Below are positions 24,516 to 36,287 of a stretch of 64,000 bases of DNA, piece after piece (position 1 is the stretch's first letter; every line of letters begins with the position of its first letter). Position numbers and translations under genes: made by a program. Source of the stretch: Mrakia gelida (lineage: Eukaryota > Basidiomycota > Tremellomycetes > Cystofilobasidiales > Mrakiaceae); assembly GCA_024345305.1 (NCBI GenBank), contig BRON01000011.1:1426001-1490000 (forward strand), written 5' to 3'. The notes beneath the pieces were generated by a model. The model ran no database searches and was not told where the DNA came from. It saw only the letters and a list, made by a program, of their open reading frames with translations.

Positions 24516-26210
24516 CGATCAACGAGGCCGTCCGACGCGACGAAGGGAAGTACCTGGGGTGCAAGCGAACACAGGTAGTCAGCGAACTGTTCCTATAGAT
24601 GCGGAAGCGGTGATTGGTGATGCTGCATCTCCGAACTCGTCGAAACGAAAGGTGGTCGCTCAGTGAGCTCGAAAGCCTCTTCAAGTTGATATCTTTTTCC
24701 CACACTCCGTTTCGTTCCGTGTTTCCCTTGCTTCATCGCTCCCAGTACAGAGCCTCTCCTCCCGAACCTCTCCCAGATCCCAACCTCCGCCTCAAAGCTC
24801 GAAACTCTTGCGAGCTCAAACCCTCCTTCCCTCGACGCGTTCTCTCAACATCCCCGACTCTCTTCCTCCTGCTATCCGAGCTCACCCGCGAGAGCAAGCT
24901 CATACTCCCCGACACCTGCTCCAACATCAAAGACGAGAAGCGAATCTCGTCCTCGAACAAGCGAAGGAAGGAAAGCTCGCGCTCTCCCTCCTTCGCTCCT
25001 TCCCTCCCCTCCGTACGAACGTAACTCGAGCTCCAACGCAACAACCGCAAGGGAGACGAAGGCTCTCCCAAGTCTTCCCTACGCAACCAGTGAATGATGA
25101 AAAGAGAAACGATGTGAGCTCTGAAATACCTCACGGTCTCTTGTCGAGCTTGAAAAAGAGGACCGCTGTTGCAGTGTTCTCCCTCCTCGCTCGTTCCTTC
25201 CTTCTGGCTCACGCGAGCGAACCTGAAGGAGCTCAAAGAGCGAAGAATATGGGTGTGGCTATCCCTCCCAAAAAAGACGTCCTCGTCTGGATCCACGACT
25301 CCGTTCTTGAGCTGAGTACGGAATCGCTCGGCCTAACCGGGAGGGCGACGCAAAGAAGGGAACAGGCTCGTTCCCTCCAGCTCGTAGATAAAAGAGAATG
25401 GAAAAATGAAAGGAGGAAGATGTAGCCTCGTGCCTTTGCCCCCGTTCAGCTCGCTTCCTTCGAAAAGGAAAGCTCGCCGACTCTGTGGATCTCTAGGGGA
25501 GGAAGAGTGAGGGCCTAATTTCACGAGTCTCGTTTCAAGGTCGATGATCGATCCGGCCTTACGTCCCTAGGCAGCTTCCCACCCTCGAGCCGAAGCAAGA
25601 GAGGGCAAGTGCCGGCCCTCTGAGACTTGGAGAGAGAGATGAAATACGGACAGGAGGGAGTGACGACTCGGGAGAGCCAGCGAGCGTTCAAGCAAGCTGG
25701 GCTCCTTCATTCGACCTCGATGTCGTTGCGTCTTCACTCGACTCGTTCGTCTTCGGGGAAGGGATGAAGGAGATGGGGGAAGGGGAGGAAGGGGAGAAAA
25801 CACGGTTTGGATAGATGTGTGATAGTCGTGAGGAGGACGGGAAGGCAGTGGGAGAGAAGAAGAAGGAAGAGAGGAGGGAAAGAAGGAGGAGAGAAGGGTG
25901 CGATGAAGCGAAGGGTTTGGGAACGATGGGAGTATGGTAGATCATCCCTTTTACAGTTTGTAATCTCTGCAACCTTGTTCGTTGTAGGGAGATGCAGCTG
26001 CCTTTGGTGGAGGAGGGAGGAAGGGACGGGACTGACCTGGGGAGGGAGGGAGAAGGAGAAGATGGACGTTTGCAGCTCAGAGGAAGCGAGCTCAACGAAG
26101 AGGTCAGGCTTTGGTTGCTAGGGTGAGGTCCCTAGAGAATCAACTCGTATATTTCGAAGGAGGCTGGTAGATAGTCGTAAAGTCATCAGTAAATGGTCAA
26201 AAATCTCAAC
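24516..26210. other. Long intergenic stretch with unassigned open frames
   Basis: About 1.7 kb, long for this window. Overlapping open frames exist on both strands: plus 24620-25024 and 24808-25425, minus 24733-25296 (starting MDPDEDVFFGRD). None shows a domain, signal or convincing intron set. The plus frame near 24740-24900 has coding-like C-ending codons (SQYRASPPEPLPDPNLRLKA), so a small or decayed gene is possible. The rest is A/G-rich and looks like the 3' flank of the PH-domain gene plus the J-protein promoter. Confidence 0.3.
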
Positions 26211-29200
26211 TCAATCAATCTTTCCAGCCGCCCTCAACCTCTCCTCCCTAACGACCCTCCTTCTCGTCAACCTTCGATCCGACGCGAGAAAAGCTCGAGA
26301 CAAGTCAGCTCGCGTTCGCGAATACGAGGGAAGGAAGGCACGGAGACTCACCTTTCGATTTCGAACCCAAGACACCAAGCCCACGAGTCCCTCTCCAGCT
26401 TCGACCTCGCTCGCAGAACCATCTGCTCGTGTCCTGATCGTCCGAGAGGAGGAGGCGTGAACGTCTCGTCCGACGCGACGCGCTCGTGGAGTTTAGCGGC
26501 GTTCGAGGTGACCAGGTGAGGTCGGTACCAGAGGACGAGGCAAGTGTCTGTGAAGCAAGAAATTTCCGAGGTCAGGACCGCTCGCGCGAGGAGAGAGACG
26601 AAGAGAGAAACGAACCTTCGGCTCCGTCAGAAGTTTGCAACCCATCTGCGTAGCGTCTCGACTCGTGCCTCAGTGCGTTCTCGTTCGAAGAGGGAGGTAG
26701 TTCGTCTTGGGCGAGGAGACCAGTGTAGACCTGAACCGATGAAGAGAGGAGGTCAGCCCGAGCCTCGAAAGACGCGTCGAGGCGGAGAGAAGAAACTCAC
26801 GTAGGCGTCGATGAGGGAGATTCTATGAGACCTGAGACGGAAAGGCTTGTCCATATGGAGAGAGAACTGAAGGAGATGTCCTGAGAGCAAGATCGTATAC
26901 TTGGATCTGAGGGGAGGGTCGCAAAGTTTAAGTCAACCGAAGCTCGAACTCGACGAGAAGAAACGGAACGAAACGACCAAACTGACCTGTACTGCCTGTT
27001 TCCTCGCTTCGTAAAGACTCGACCAGCCTTGGTGATGTTCCTGCAGTCGTCGATGACGCACCAGTTCCAGAGGTCCTCGAGGTAGGGAGGTGGTTCGTCG
27101 GGGTCGAGGACTTCATCTGAATCTTCCGACGCGTCGTCGTCGTCGTCGTTGTGTTGGTGTTTCCGGCCCGAGACGATGTCTGATGTGTGGATGTGCTTGG
27201 CTTGGGAGACTTCCATCTCTTGAAGGGCGCTGAACGAGAGAGAAGTGGAGAGAAGGTCAGCGAAACGAACCGTTCTTCCAGGCGAGCGAGCGAAACGAAA
27301 CGAACATCGACTCGTGCTTCGCAGACCAGAAGACTCGAAGATCGTTGAGCTGTTGATACGAGAAATAGAGTCAGCTTTGCGTCGATGCCAGGTCGAAGGA
27401 AGAGAAGACTCACTCGTTCGACCCACTCTCGTGCTCCGAGACGCGAATGAGCCTGCGAAGCGAAACCAGTCAGTGAACCGAACCTCAAGAGCGAGTAATG
27501 AGAAAGTCGAACTCACCTCGAACGTCTGTACATCCCCAGTGACCATTTCAATCTCAAACATCCTCTTCCTCCTCAACTCCGTCAGTCCAGCCGCCTCTCC
27601 TCTCTCCTTCCCCAACCTCAATCCCTCCTCTCCTCCCTCGTCCTCCTCGTCCTCCTCCAGACTCTCCCAACCCTCACCATCGTCCCCAGGCGACCCTCCT
27701 TCTCCATTCTCTTCTCCTCCGTTCTCTGGCGCGTCGTGACCTCCAGCAGGAGCGGACAGTCTGGGGGTTCTCGACACGCGTCGAACGTCAACGATGGATC
27801 TGAAGTCGACGAGTCCGGATGAGCCGAGAATCTGGAGGACCGCTCGACATCGTTCGGTGAACTTGAACTCCTCGAGAGAGGAGGGAGGAGGAGGGGGTAG
27901 TTTGGAGGAAGTGGGGATCTTGCTTGACTTGGATTTGGAGGACTTGATGGAGGATTTGGCGGGAGAGGTTGGAGTTGAGGTCGTCGCGGCGGTTGGAGAG
28001 GTCGCTGAGCCGGGAGGGAGAGGAGGGTGGGACTTGTTGGAAGTGCAGACGAAGAGGTTTCCGTCGTGGGAGGTCACGTAGATGGTCGTTCGAAGGGCTT
28101 GAGTCTTGGGTTTGATTCGAGTGAGGTAGCCTTCGATTCCGGGAGGCTCGAACGCTCGTCCTCCTCCTTTCAGATGTACGACGGCGTTGTTGTGGCGAGC
28201 GAGACGAAGTTCCAGGACCGAAGCGATTCGCATCTGCGACGCGAAGCGAAACAAACGAAGAAAGGAGAACCATCAGCGTTCGAACTGGACTCATTCGACG
28301 CGACGAGCCAGAGGTCCCACTCGAACTCACCTGATTCAGCGGCCCAGCTCCCACCAACAAGTTCCAGTCTCTTTTCCTCCCGTTCACATCCAAATCCGTC
28401 CAAACCCAATCCAACCTATCCCTCTTCCTCCAAGCCAGCGCGACTTTCCCCTCCACCTCCTCCCAGTTCCCCTCCTCGCCCTCCTTCACTCCCATCTCCT
28501 GCATCAACCGTTTCCACCCATCCAGATCCTTCAGCACCGCAACACAACTCTCTATCACCCCTCTTCTCGACACAGCTCGCACCACCGCCTCGGTGCTGTC
28601 GAATCCCTGGGTCTCGCCGACGACGGGAACGGGGATTCGGATTCGAGCGTTGTTGAGATCGGGGACGTGGACGTCGAGGAACCGAGGGAGAGAGTAGGAT
28701 GTTGATAGGAGAAGGAAGATCTCCCACATCCAGTCGGTAGAGCGAGTTCGAGTCTTGGGGTTGAAGAGGAAGATGGAGGTTCTCGCTCGGTTGGTTTTGA
28801 GCCGAGTCGTGTTCTTTTTTGAGGTTGAGGAGGACGTGGACGAGACGGAGGTGGAGGGAGTGGCGAGGCAGAAGGTGAGATCGGTGTGGGAGTCTGCAGG
28901 GAAGACAGTAAACGATTCGTTAGTTGACGGCTCTCGAGTCGCCAACAGAGGGACGAGACGACGAACAAAGCGAGAGCGACGTCTTCACGTCAAGAGGGAT
29001 GAGATGAGCCAGCTTCTTCTTTCCAGCAAACCTCTCTCGAAGAGGTAGGTTCTACAAACGAAACGAAAGACGTGTCAGTCAACGGTCGAAACAACGAACG
29101 AACAAAACGACGCGTCCAAAACTCACCCAGTCCTCCCAGATCTCAACAGCTCCCTTCCTCAGCACCACAAGCTTCTCTTCCCAAGCCTCACTCCTATCCG

Positions 29201-30707
29201 CCGGCACTCTCCTCTGGGCCCACTCGTCGTACTGACTCGGCAGACCAGCCGACCTCGAGTACTGAACCTTCACGAGCATCCGATCTGAGCGAAGAACCAA
29301 CGGAACGAACGATCAGCTCGCGCGTCTCGCTTCAGCTCTTCCTCGACGCGACTCACCTCTCAAGATCACATCCTTGGGTCCAAAATCCCTTCCATCTTCC
29401 TCCTCCTGACCAGCCTCACCAGGCGAAGGTGCTTCGCTCCTTCCTAGCACAACACTCGGATCGGCAGGCTCACCATCTCCCTCCAGCGTCTCTTCCGGCT
29501 CTTCGATCTCCTCGACCAGCACGCCTTGCTTCCCCTTCCCCTTCCCGAAGGATCCGATTCGACTGAGGACTGGTGTGATGGGGAAGTGGACGGTTTGACT
29601 CTTGGGTTCGACGGTGGGTCGACGCAGGGCTGAGCGAAGGAGAGCGGGAGGGACTGTTTGGGAGGGAACTGGAGGAGGGAGAGGAAGTGTCGCTGCTGGA
29701 TGATGGAGGGAGGAAGGTGTTGGAGAGGCTGGAGTGTGATGGAAGGTAGGCAGACCGTCGAGTTGGGGTGGAGTGATTGTTCGAGAGGAGGAGTGATCTG
29801 GAAGGGAGGAGGTCGAGGAGGTGTGGGGTTCCAGAGGAGCTGTCGGAGGGAGGGAGGAGGATGCCGAGACGAAGGATTGAGCTGTGACGAAGGAGTCCAC
29901 GACGGAGGAGACATTGCTGGCTTGAGTCACGGCTGGGGGTCGAAGGGGAGAGTGAGGGCCGTTGGTAGGGAAGGTCGAGGGGGAGGAGAGAGGAGGTTGA
30001 GAAGCGGATCGATCGCGACGAGGAGCAGAGGGTCCAGGAGCGTCGAGGTTGAGGCCGTTGACGGAGGAGGAGGCTGGTGGTTCTGGGAGGGTAGGAGTAG
30101 CGAGTGGGGAAGACGTTAATCCTTGAGGAAGCTCGTTGAAAAACTTCTTGGTCGTGGTTCCTCCTCCAGAAGCGTCGCCGAGGGAAGCTGCTCTCTTCCT
30201 GTTGAGCTCGTCTGCTCCTCCCTTCGCTCCAGAACTCTCCGCTGACTGCTCCCTAGACCTACCCCCAGAACTCTTCGAGTCTCCATCCCACCTGATCCTG
30301 AACCATCCCAGCCCAACATCCTCCTCCTCGTCTTCCGCATCGTACGCTGCTGCTGAAGCCTGAACGAGCCTCTCCTCTGACTCTCCTCCCCCTCCTCCGA
30401 CCTTCCTTCCAACCCAAGCTCGAACACCTCCCGGTCCAGCCTTGTTCTCGCCCCACTCTCCTACAGAGTTGGACTTCTTCCGACGACGACGAATAACGTC
30501 CCGTTTCCGTTGACGAGGCTCGTCCGTTTCTGAGGAAGGGTGCCGAGAGCGAGAGCGAGAGGAGGAGGAGGAGGAGGAAGGGAGGGGGAGCTGAGAGGAG
30601 AGCGAGCCGATGAAGATCCGCGACGGAGGATGGTTCTGCTGAGTCGAAGAGGAAGCTTTTCGGTCGGGAGGGAACGGGATTTGAGAGGTGAGGTGAGATG
30701 CGGACAT
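26211..30707 (-). CDS. PH-domain protein of Spo71 type
   Basis: ATG at 30705-30707. The first ~450 residues are disordered and Ser/Pro-rich with a basic patch (QRKRDVIRRRRKKS). A conserved block DRMLVKVQYSRSAGLPSQYD...EAWEEKLVVLRKGAVEIWED follows; this resembles the N-terminal domain of the sporulation protein Spo71. Then come PH-like regions: TDWMWEIFLLL, GIEGYLTRIKP...TIYVTSHDGNLFVC, WNWCVIDDCRNITKAGRVFTKRGNRQYRSKYTILLSGHLLQFSLH, ending in a PH C-terminal helix (ARSKLERDSWAWCLGFEIER). The last exon stops at TGA 26211-26213. Spo71 binds phosphoinositides and works with Vps13 in prospore-membrane growth; here a lipid-binding membrane role is inferred. About 1,190 residues. Introns at 26771 and 29109 carry GACGCGTC. 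Confidence 0.75.
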
Positions 30708-31145
30708 GCTGGTGTTGACGAGAAAGGGCCAAGATGGCGTTTGAGGTCAAGAGAGGGACGAGAGGAGGAGACACCTTGCGAGCTGTCGGGCGGAGAGTCG
30801 CAGCTGCGAGACTTCCAAACTCAGGCCGTCATCGAGAAAAGGTGAAGATTTTCAGAGTGACACCGAGGTCTCAGCCTCGCGTCTATCGTCTGTCGTTTCC
30901 TCGTCTTGATTCGCATTTTTCCGATGATCTCACCGAGAAAAGCTGGCGAGAAAAGAACTCGACGTCGCGTCGAGAACGAGTCGTCAAGCTTCGTTCTTTC
31001 CTTTCAAGCGGGCGAGGAGACCTCGCGAGAATCGGAACGGAAGACAAAGTAGCAATATTTTCTTATCAAAGCGACGATGCACGATCTCAAACCCTTCAGA
31101 GCGACCCTCCGAACGCTCAACTCCCCGTCGGTCTTCCTCCGTCGT
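30708..31145. other. Intergenic gap
   Basis: About 440 bp between the PH-domain gene start and the MYND gene end, both on the minus strand. No gene was seen. Confidence 0.55.
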
Positions 31146-32443
31146 TCACCACGTCGGCTTAAAGCAGAGGCGCTTGTGCCTCTTCCAGTCGGCTTTTTGA
31201 TGTTCTGGAGAGAAGATGAGTAGTGATAGATGTCAGTTAAGGTGTGCGCAGAAGGAGGAAGAACGAGACGGCGAACCCTTGGAGCAGTAGCGAACAGCGA
31301 GACACTAGGAAACGACGACGCGTCGAGACAGCGAAGATCAGCGAAGGAAGGGAAGATGAGAGGGTGCATGATCGACTCACCCTTGAACAAGCCATCATTT
31401 CTCGTCCCTCTCGCATCTTGGTACAAGTCGAGTCCTCCTCCTTCGTCCCGGCGGCGACTCGATGCTCGCACGTCCACCAGACCGAAAGCCTCCTCGCGCC
31501 GCTGACACTATTCAGCAGCGTCTCCTCCGCTGACATGCTCAGGAGAGCCGAACACATAATCCCTGTGGGCATACTGGAGCACGACAACATGCGTTCCGCG
31601 AGCTCTGGATGCTCGCGATCGAGGAGTTGAGCTCTGAGGGTAAGGAGGGTCTGTCGGGACTGAAGAGGCAAGGACGGGAGCGTTGAGGTCGGAGGGAGCT
31701 GATGGATGAGGGCCGAATAGATATGGAGGAGAGGTAAGAGGAATTTGGCGCCCGTAGCCACACCGTTGGGGACGTCCTGGGAGGGGAGCAAAAGGAACGG
31801 GAAGGCGAACATCAGCTCATCAGTCTTCGACATCTTGACAGCGAGAAAGAGAGCGGGAGGAAAGTAAAGCTCGTCGCAGACCTTGAAGAGAACAAATCGG
31901 TTTAGAATCTCGATAGTCGTAACAGAGAACTTCAGGTAGAGAGCTGAAGCCTCGTCTGGGAGGTCCCGAGCGAACCGTGGCCAGGTGCAGTTGCTCTCCG
32001 ATACGACGAAGACGACGACATTTGAGTAGCTGACGTAGATGTGCTGTGAGATTTGTCCGCTCGGGTCGCTGAGGGAGGATTCTAGTGCAAGGAAACTGTG
32101 AACGAGAGATGGGAGGTAAAGGGAAGCGAACTCTTCCTGGCAACGAAAGACGAGAACACCTCCTGAAAGTCAGATCGAAGCGATGGGCTGACGGGGAAAA
32201 AGAAGACTGACGCTGTACACTCGACGATCCTTGATTTCTCCGATAAGTAGGATGATCGTCTGGGTCAATTGAAGGAGAGGTGTGAGTTTAGGAAGAAGCG
32301 AAGAAGGCGCGAAGAGATGGATTCCTCACCTCTGTCCGCTCGCGGACTACCTCCAAGGATTCCGCCGTTCTAGGGGTTGCAGGTCGACCGTCCTGAGTGA
32401 GGCGAAGAAGACGAGCTATCGTTTCCGGAGATGACCGATCCAT
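31146..32443 (-). CDS. MYND zinc-finger protein
   Basis: ATG at 32441-32443 (MDRSSPETIARLLRLTQDGR). A mostly helical body of about 250 residues follows with no known domain (EEFASLYLPSLVHSFLALES, LYFPPALFLAVKM). The C-terminus forms a MYND finger once two introns are removed: CEHRV, STCTKM, MMACSRCLAVRYCSKEHQKA, then DWKRHKRLCFKP and TW-stop at 31146-31148. The C..C, C..C, YC..EHQ and DW..HK..C spacing is the family signature. MYND fingers bind proline-rich peptides of partner proteins; whether this one works in transcription or signalling cannot be told. The intron in the finger carries GACGCGTC (31317). It lies divergently next to an F-box-like gene, an arrangement seen again in decayed form at 59170-60797. 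Confidence 0.85.
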
Positions 32444-32971
32444 CTTGGGTTGTAGAAGGGCAGGGAGGGAGCGGGGAAGAAGGGATGGAAGGGAGGTCGA
32501 CGTTGAGCTCAACTCTCGAGCCCCTTCCCCTCTTCTCTCTTGTCTTCCAAACCGTTTCGACCCTTGAAAACACGTGGTTTCTTCTTCATTTCTTCCCCCA
32601 TTCGTCAACTAGGATCGACGAACCCCGATCGAATCCATGTGATCCGATATCTCTTTAGTCGGCGAGGGAGAAACAACGAATGAAACGAAGGTGAGCTCGA
32701 CCTTCCTGCCTCCCCTCCCCTTCTTCTCCCCCTTCTGCCATGTTTCCACTTCGATCTCGACGGTCTTGCGAGCCCTTAACGACGAGAGTGGCTGACCTTG
32801 TCTCTTTCCCTATTGACCGATACTGGTACCCAGGACCTCACGCTCGTCGAAGCCTCTCAAGCGAACCCTCCTCCTCCTCCTCCCTCCCTCGACCCTCCCT
32901 CCACTTCGTCCACCAACCCTCCCTCTCCTCCCATCTCTGCAGTCCCCACTCCAGAAACACAGTCTCCTCAC
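32444..32971. promoter_or_regulatory. Divergent promoter with probable 5'UTR intron
   Basis: About 530 bp between divergent starts. On the plus strand a GTGAGC donor at about 32690 and a CTGAC branch site followed by TACCCAG (about 32833) look like an intron in the F-box-like gene's leader; splicing it does not give an ORF joining the coding exon. Confidence 0.45.
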
Positions 32972-34340
32972 ATGACCTCCTCGACCGCGTCTCAACTCGC
33001 TCGACTCTTCTCCCTCATCGGTCAGCTTCAGTCAGCGAACGAAGCTCAGCTCAAGATCAACGAGGCTCAACTCTCGACGAACGCTCGTCTCTCATCCGAG
33101 AACGAAACCCTCAGGAGAACGCTCGAGGATCAGGAAAGAGTCATCGAAGAGCTATCTCGCTCATCGGATGATGGTGGGTTCTGGGTATGGGAGAGTGCGA
33201 AGGAAGGGAAGGAAGGAGGTCGCTGGCTTTGCTCGAGGGTCAGCTTGCGACTCTTTTCTCCTCGCTCTGGGTCTCTTCCACGACGCTCGCCTGACTTCCT
33301 CCTCTTCCTTCTTTGCTCACAGGAGAAGTACACAGCCTCCCCTCTCATCGTCGCTCCTCATGCTGGACCTCCCACCTCCTTCGAATCCCTTCCAGTTGAA
33401 CTCGCCGACATGATCACCTCCCTCCTTCCTCGATCGGATCAGCTTTCTCTGAGCCTCTGTTCTTTCGGAATGCTCTCTCGAGCGGCTCGATCCATCTACG
33501 GATCCAAGGTCAAGCTGGATTCCGAATCGGCAGCCCTATTCATCTCTGCTAGGGTGAGTTTCTGCGTCTCGACCGTCTTTTTCATCTCACCGTCGTCCCT
33601 CACTCTCGAGGCCGCCTCGCTGACACTCGCTCTTTCAAACGAACCTCCTTCTATCGTCTTCATAGACTACTGAGCCAGCGGAAACTTCCACTCGAATCCG
33701 ATCCCTCCTCGTCGCTCCTCTCCTCAAAGTCTCCCGCCGCAACTTCGACGCGTCGGACCTCACCTCCCTCGTCGGCTTTCCTTCCCGTATCCCTCCCTTC
33801 GCGATCAACCGCCTCGAGATCCGCATCATCCCACCTCTCCAGTCTTCACTCACCGCCTGGGCTCCCTTCCTCAACCTCGTCAACCCTCTCTCCCTTCGAT
33901 TGGAGTCCAGATCCACTTCAACGCTTCACCTCGCTCCCACCACCGCGTCGATCGACGACGACGCCCTACTTGGGACCCGTCGGTGGTCGAGACTGGGACG
34001 TTTCTCTGCAGGAGGGAAAGGCTCGGTCCCAACCGTAGGCCCCCTCTCGCAGAGAAAGAGGTTCGGGATGACGATCCCTCTCCTTCGATGGTCGAGGTCG
34101 TGGAAGTTGAAGCTCGAGCTTTGCACGAGCTTGGTGGATGGAGTGGAGACGGAGGAGATTGAGATTGACGAAGAGGATCTTGCAGAGCTGAAGAAGCGCC
34201 CTTCGATCACTCGTCCGGTGGGCCCTTTCTTGCTGGTGACGAGAGTGCGCATGAGTCAGAAGGAGCAGGAGGAAGCAGAGGAGGAGGAGGAGAAGACGCG
34301 GAAGAGAGAGAAGGAGGAGGCGGAGTTGGCGTCTGCATAG
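32972..34340 (+). CDS. F-box-like protein with coiled coil and acidic tail
   Basis: ATG 32972 gives MTSSTASQLARLFSLIGQLQ and a coiled coil (ANEAQLKINEAQLSTNARL). The exon ends GGRWLCSR before a GTCAGC intron. Exon 2 starts EKYTASPLIVAPHAGPPTSF and holds the F-box-like helices ESLPVELADMITSLLPRSDQ. A second intron (GTGAGT to CATAG) joins to the C-terminal part (RLEIRIIPPLQSSLTAWAPFL), which resembles a short leucine-rich stretch. The end is highly charged (QEEAEEEEEKTRKREKEEAE), stop TAG 34338-34340. The frame is open throughout, so this is the best-preserved member of the local family. Its exon plan defines the family template. A ubiquitin-ligase adaptor role is inferred, not shown. Confidence 0.8.
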
Positions 34341-34730
34341 ACTAGCCTGACCGTTGATCGTGCCTCAAGCTTTCTGTCGCGTGTATCGAATGAGTGTCTT
34401 TCCATTCCTGCTTCTCCCTTCCCCTTCCTGGTTTCCCCTCCTCGTGCGTCGCCGATACTCTCGAGAACTGACGCGTCGCGACCCTCTCCTTCCCCTACCC
34501 CTCCTCTCGTCTCGATCTTCGCTTCTTTCCTCGTATTCTTCCCTTCCTGCTACTGACTGCCAGCTTGACCCCAAACGCTGGTCGACCATCTTTTCTTCCC
34601 TTTCTGAGACCCTCTTGACGCTGCGCTGCCGCTTTCGTTTTGTTTTGATGTCGAGCTTCGATCTTCCTCCGTCCCTCCGACTCCAACTACATCCCTTCTC
34701 TCTATATCCTCTTCCCTTTCTTTTCCTTCG

Positions 34731-35605
34731 ATGTACAAGACCGCCTGTACCTCTCTGAAATCAACCCTCGCGTGAGTTGTGCTTCCTCGCCTCCGCCCCG
34801 CGTGTCGCCTCGACCTGACTGTCTTATTTTCCCTCAGAACCTACCTCCCCTCTTTCCTTCACCGACTCTTTTATACACCCCCTCAGCTCACCTTCGACAT
34901 CCCCGTCGTCGTCGCCAACCTCGGCTACGCCTACTCAGTCCACGACAACGTCGGCTGGCTCCACGAAGACGTTTCACAAGCCATTCTCGACTACTTCAGC
35001 GTCGATCGCAGCAGGGAGTCCGCTATGGATCCAAGCGATCACCATCTCGATCGATGGCCTCTCCTTGGCTCGGTTCCGGAGGGCTCGAGGGTGTACATCT
35101 GGGAATGGGAACAAGGCCAGTCTCTCGACGAGGACGAGCGAGAGCTGGTTCAACTTTTTGCGGACGCTTTGGGAGCTGCTATCATACTCGTGAGGGAGTG
35201 TCGTTTGTGGGGATCTGAAGATTTCGAGGAGGTAGTGGATGTGTTTATGTGGAGGGCGAATCGTAGAGAGCGAGATGGTTGGAAGAACTGTGAGTCCGCT
35301 CGATCTGCCCTCGTTCGACGCGTCTCGGTGCTCGTTTGGTTTCGCTGGCCCTCTCTCTATCTTGTTTCCTCGCACTCTCCAGTGGACGTGGTGTTCAAGA
35401 AGTTCAACATTGAGGCGTGAGTTTTTTGGTATTGATCTGAGCGACGGAAGGTCTGACTCAACTGTTTTGATAATTTGCCAGACGCGAGCTGGCACGAACG
35501 AAGGCTGCTGAGGAGGCTGATCCGGCGCTCTCTTGGATCTTCCCGGACCCTCAAACGTACTCCGTTCCCTCGGAATCATCGGGCGCGGGAAGGGAAGGAG
35601 GTTGA
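34731..35605 (+). CDS. Conserved-looking protein of unknown function
   Basis: Four exons splice cleanly: MYKTACTSLKSTL, then ATYLPSFLHRLFYTPPQLTF, DIPVVVANLGYAYSVHDNVG, WLHEDVSQAILDYF, SRVYIWEWEQGQSLDEDERE, LVQLFADALGAAIILVRECR and a short third exon (LDVVFKKFNIEA), ending REGG-TGA at 35603-35605. I recognise no domain. The consistent splice signals (GTGAGT, CTGAC, CAG), C-ending codons and matching phases support a real gene of about 235 residues. The middle is rich in aromatic and acidic residues and looks globular. An intron carries GACGCGTC at 35317. It sits in tandem 390 bp after the F-box-like gene. Confidence 0.7.
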
Positions 35606-36287
35606 GAGAGTGGACAGGGACGTTCGTAAACAGGTCGGGGAGTGATTTCTGACGGGAGCTATGGATGCCGTTTAGATCAGATCACTTCGTGTTCAAAGGA
35701 ACGTAGCATACGCGCTATACCGTCCCACGCGAGCGAGGTCTGATCGCGAGAGAAGCGACGAAGGACTCTCGTCTCGGTTTCAACTCGACGCGTCGAAGGG
35801 GTCGTCCTCCCTCCCCTCCCCTCCCCCCTCGTTCTCACTTCTCTCTCAACTTTCCCCACCCCCTGCCAGAGGATCAGATCTACTCTCCACAGGATCACAT
35901 CGTCTAAACAATATCTCTAAGTAAAACGCTGATTCAACTAGACTAATCTGCTCGACGCTCTCTGTTCGACGAGGTTCCGAGCCTTAGGACTTCGCCTCCT
36001 CCGTCGTTGATTCCGATGCTGTGGTGGGTGACGATGGAGATGGAGGAGGGGTAGGATCTGATGGTCATTCTCGTGTTCCGAAAGGGGAAGGGGCGAGAAG
36101 GAGGGAGGAAAGAAAGAGAAAGAAGAACGAACGTGAGCGACCGAGGTTTTCGAGGAGATGAGAAGAACGAGGAGAGATGTGACGTGGGGAGGAGGTGGAG
36201 TGGTGTAGGTGATGAGATGAGAGTGGGGAGGAGATAAAGGGGTCGTCGCGTTCGTGATGGGGGTTGTCGTCGTCGTCGCGTCGCGTT
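35606..36287. other. Convergent intergenic stretch
   Basis: About 680 bp between two converging 3' ends, with one GACGCGTC at 35787. Open frames here are continuations of the Mdj1-type gene past its stop or low-complexity. No gene was seen. Confidence 0.55.

Noticed and set aside
24733..25296. 187-codon minus-strand frame beginning MDPDEDVFF
   Set aside because: No recognisable features and overlapped by equally long frames on the other strand; left as unassigned.
27128..27150. GTC trinucleotide run as a satellite
   Set aside because: Short, and it encodes an Asp run inside the PH-domain protein.
26797..28254. 485-codon open frame as a separate gene
   Set aside because: It reads through several GTGAGT/CTGAC/CAG introns; its real exons belong to the PH-domain gene.
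32798..32971. Extended start of the F-box-like gene at 32798
   Set aside because: The first codon is TTG and the segment overlaps an apparent 5'UTR intron; the first suitable ATG is 32972.
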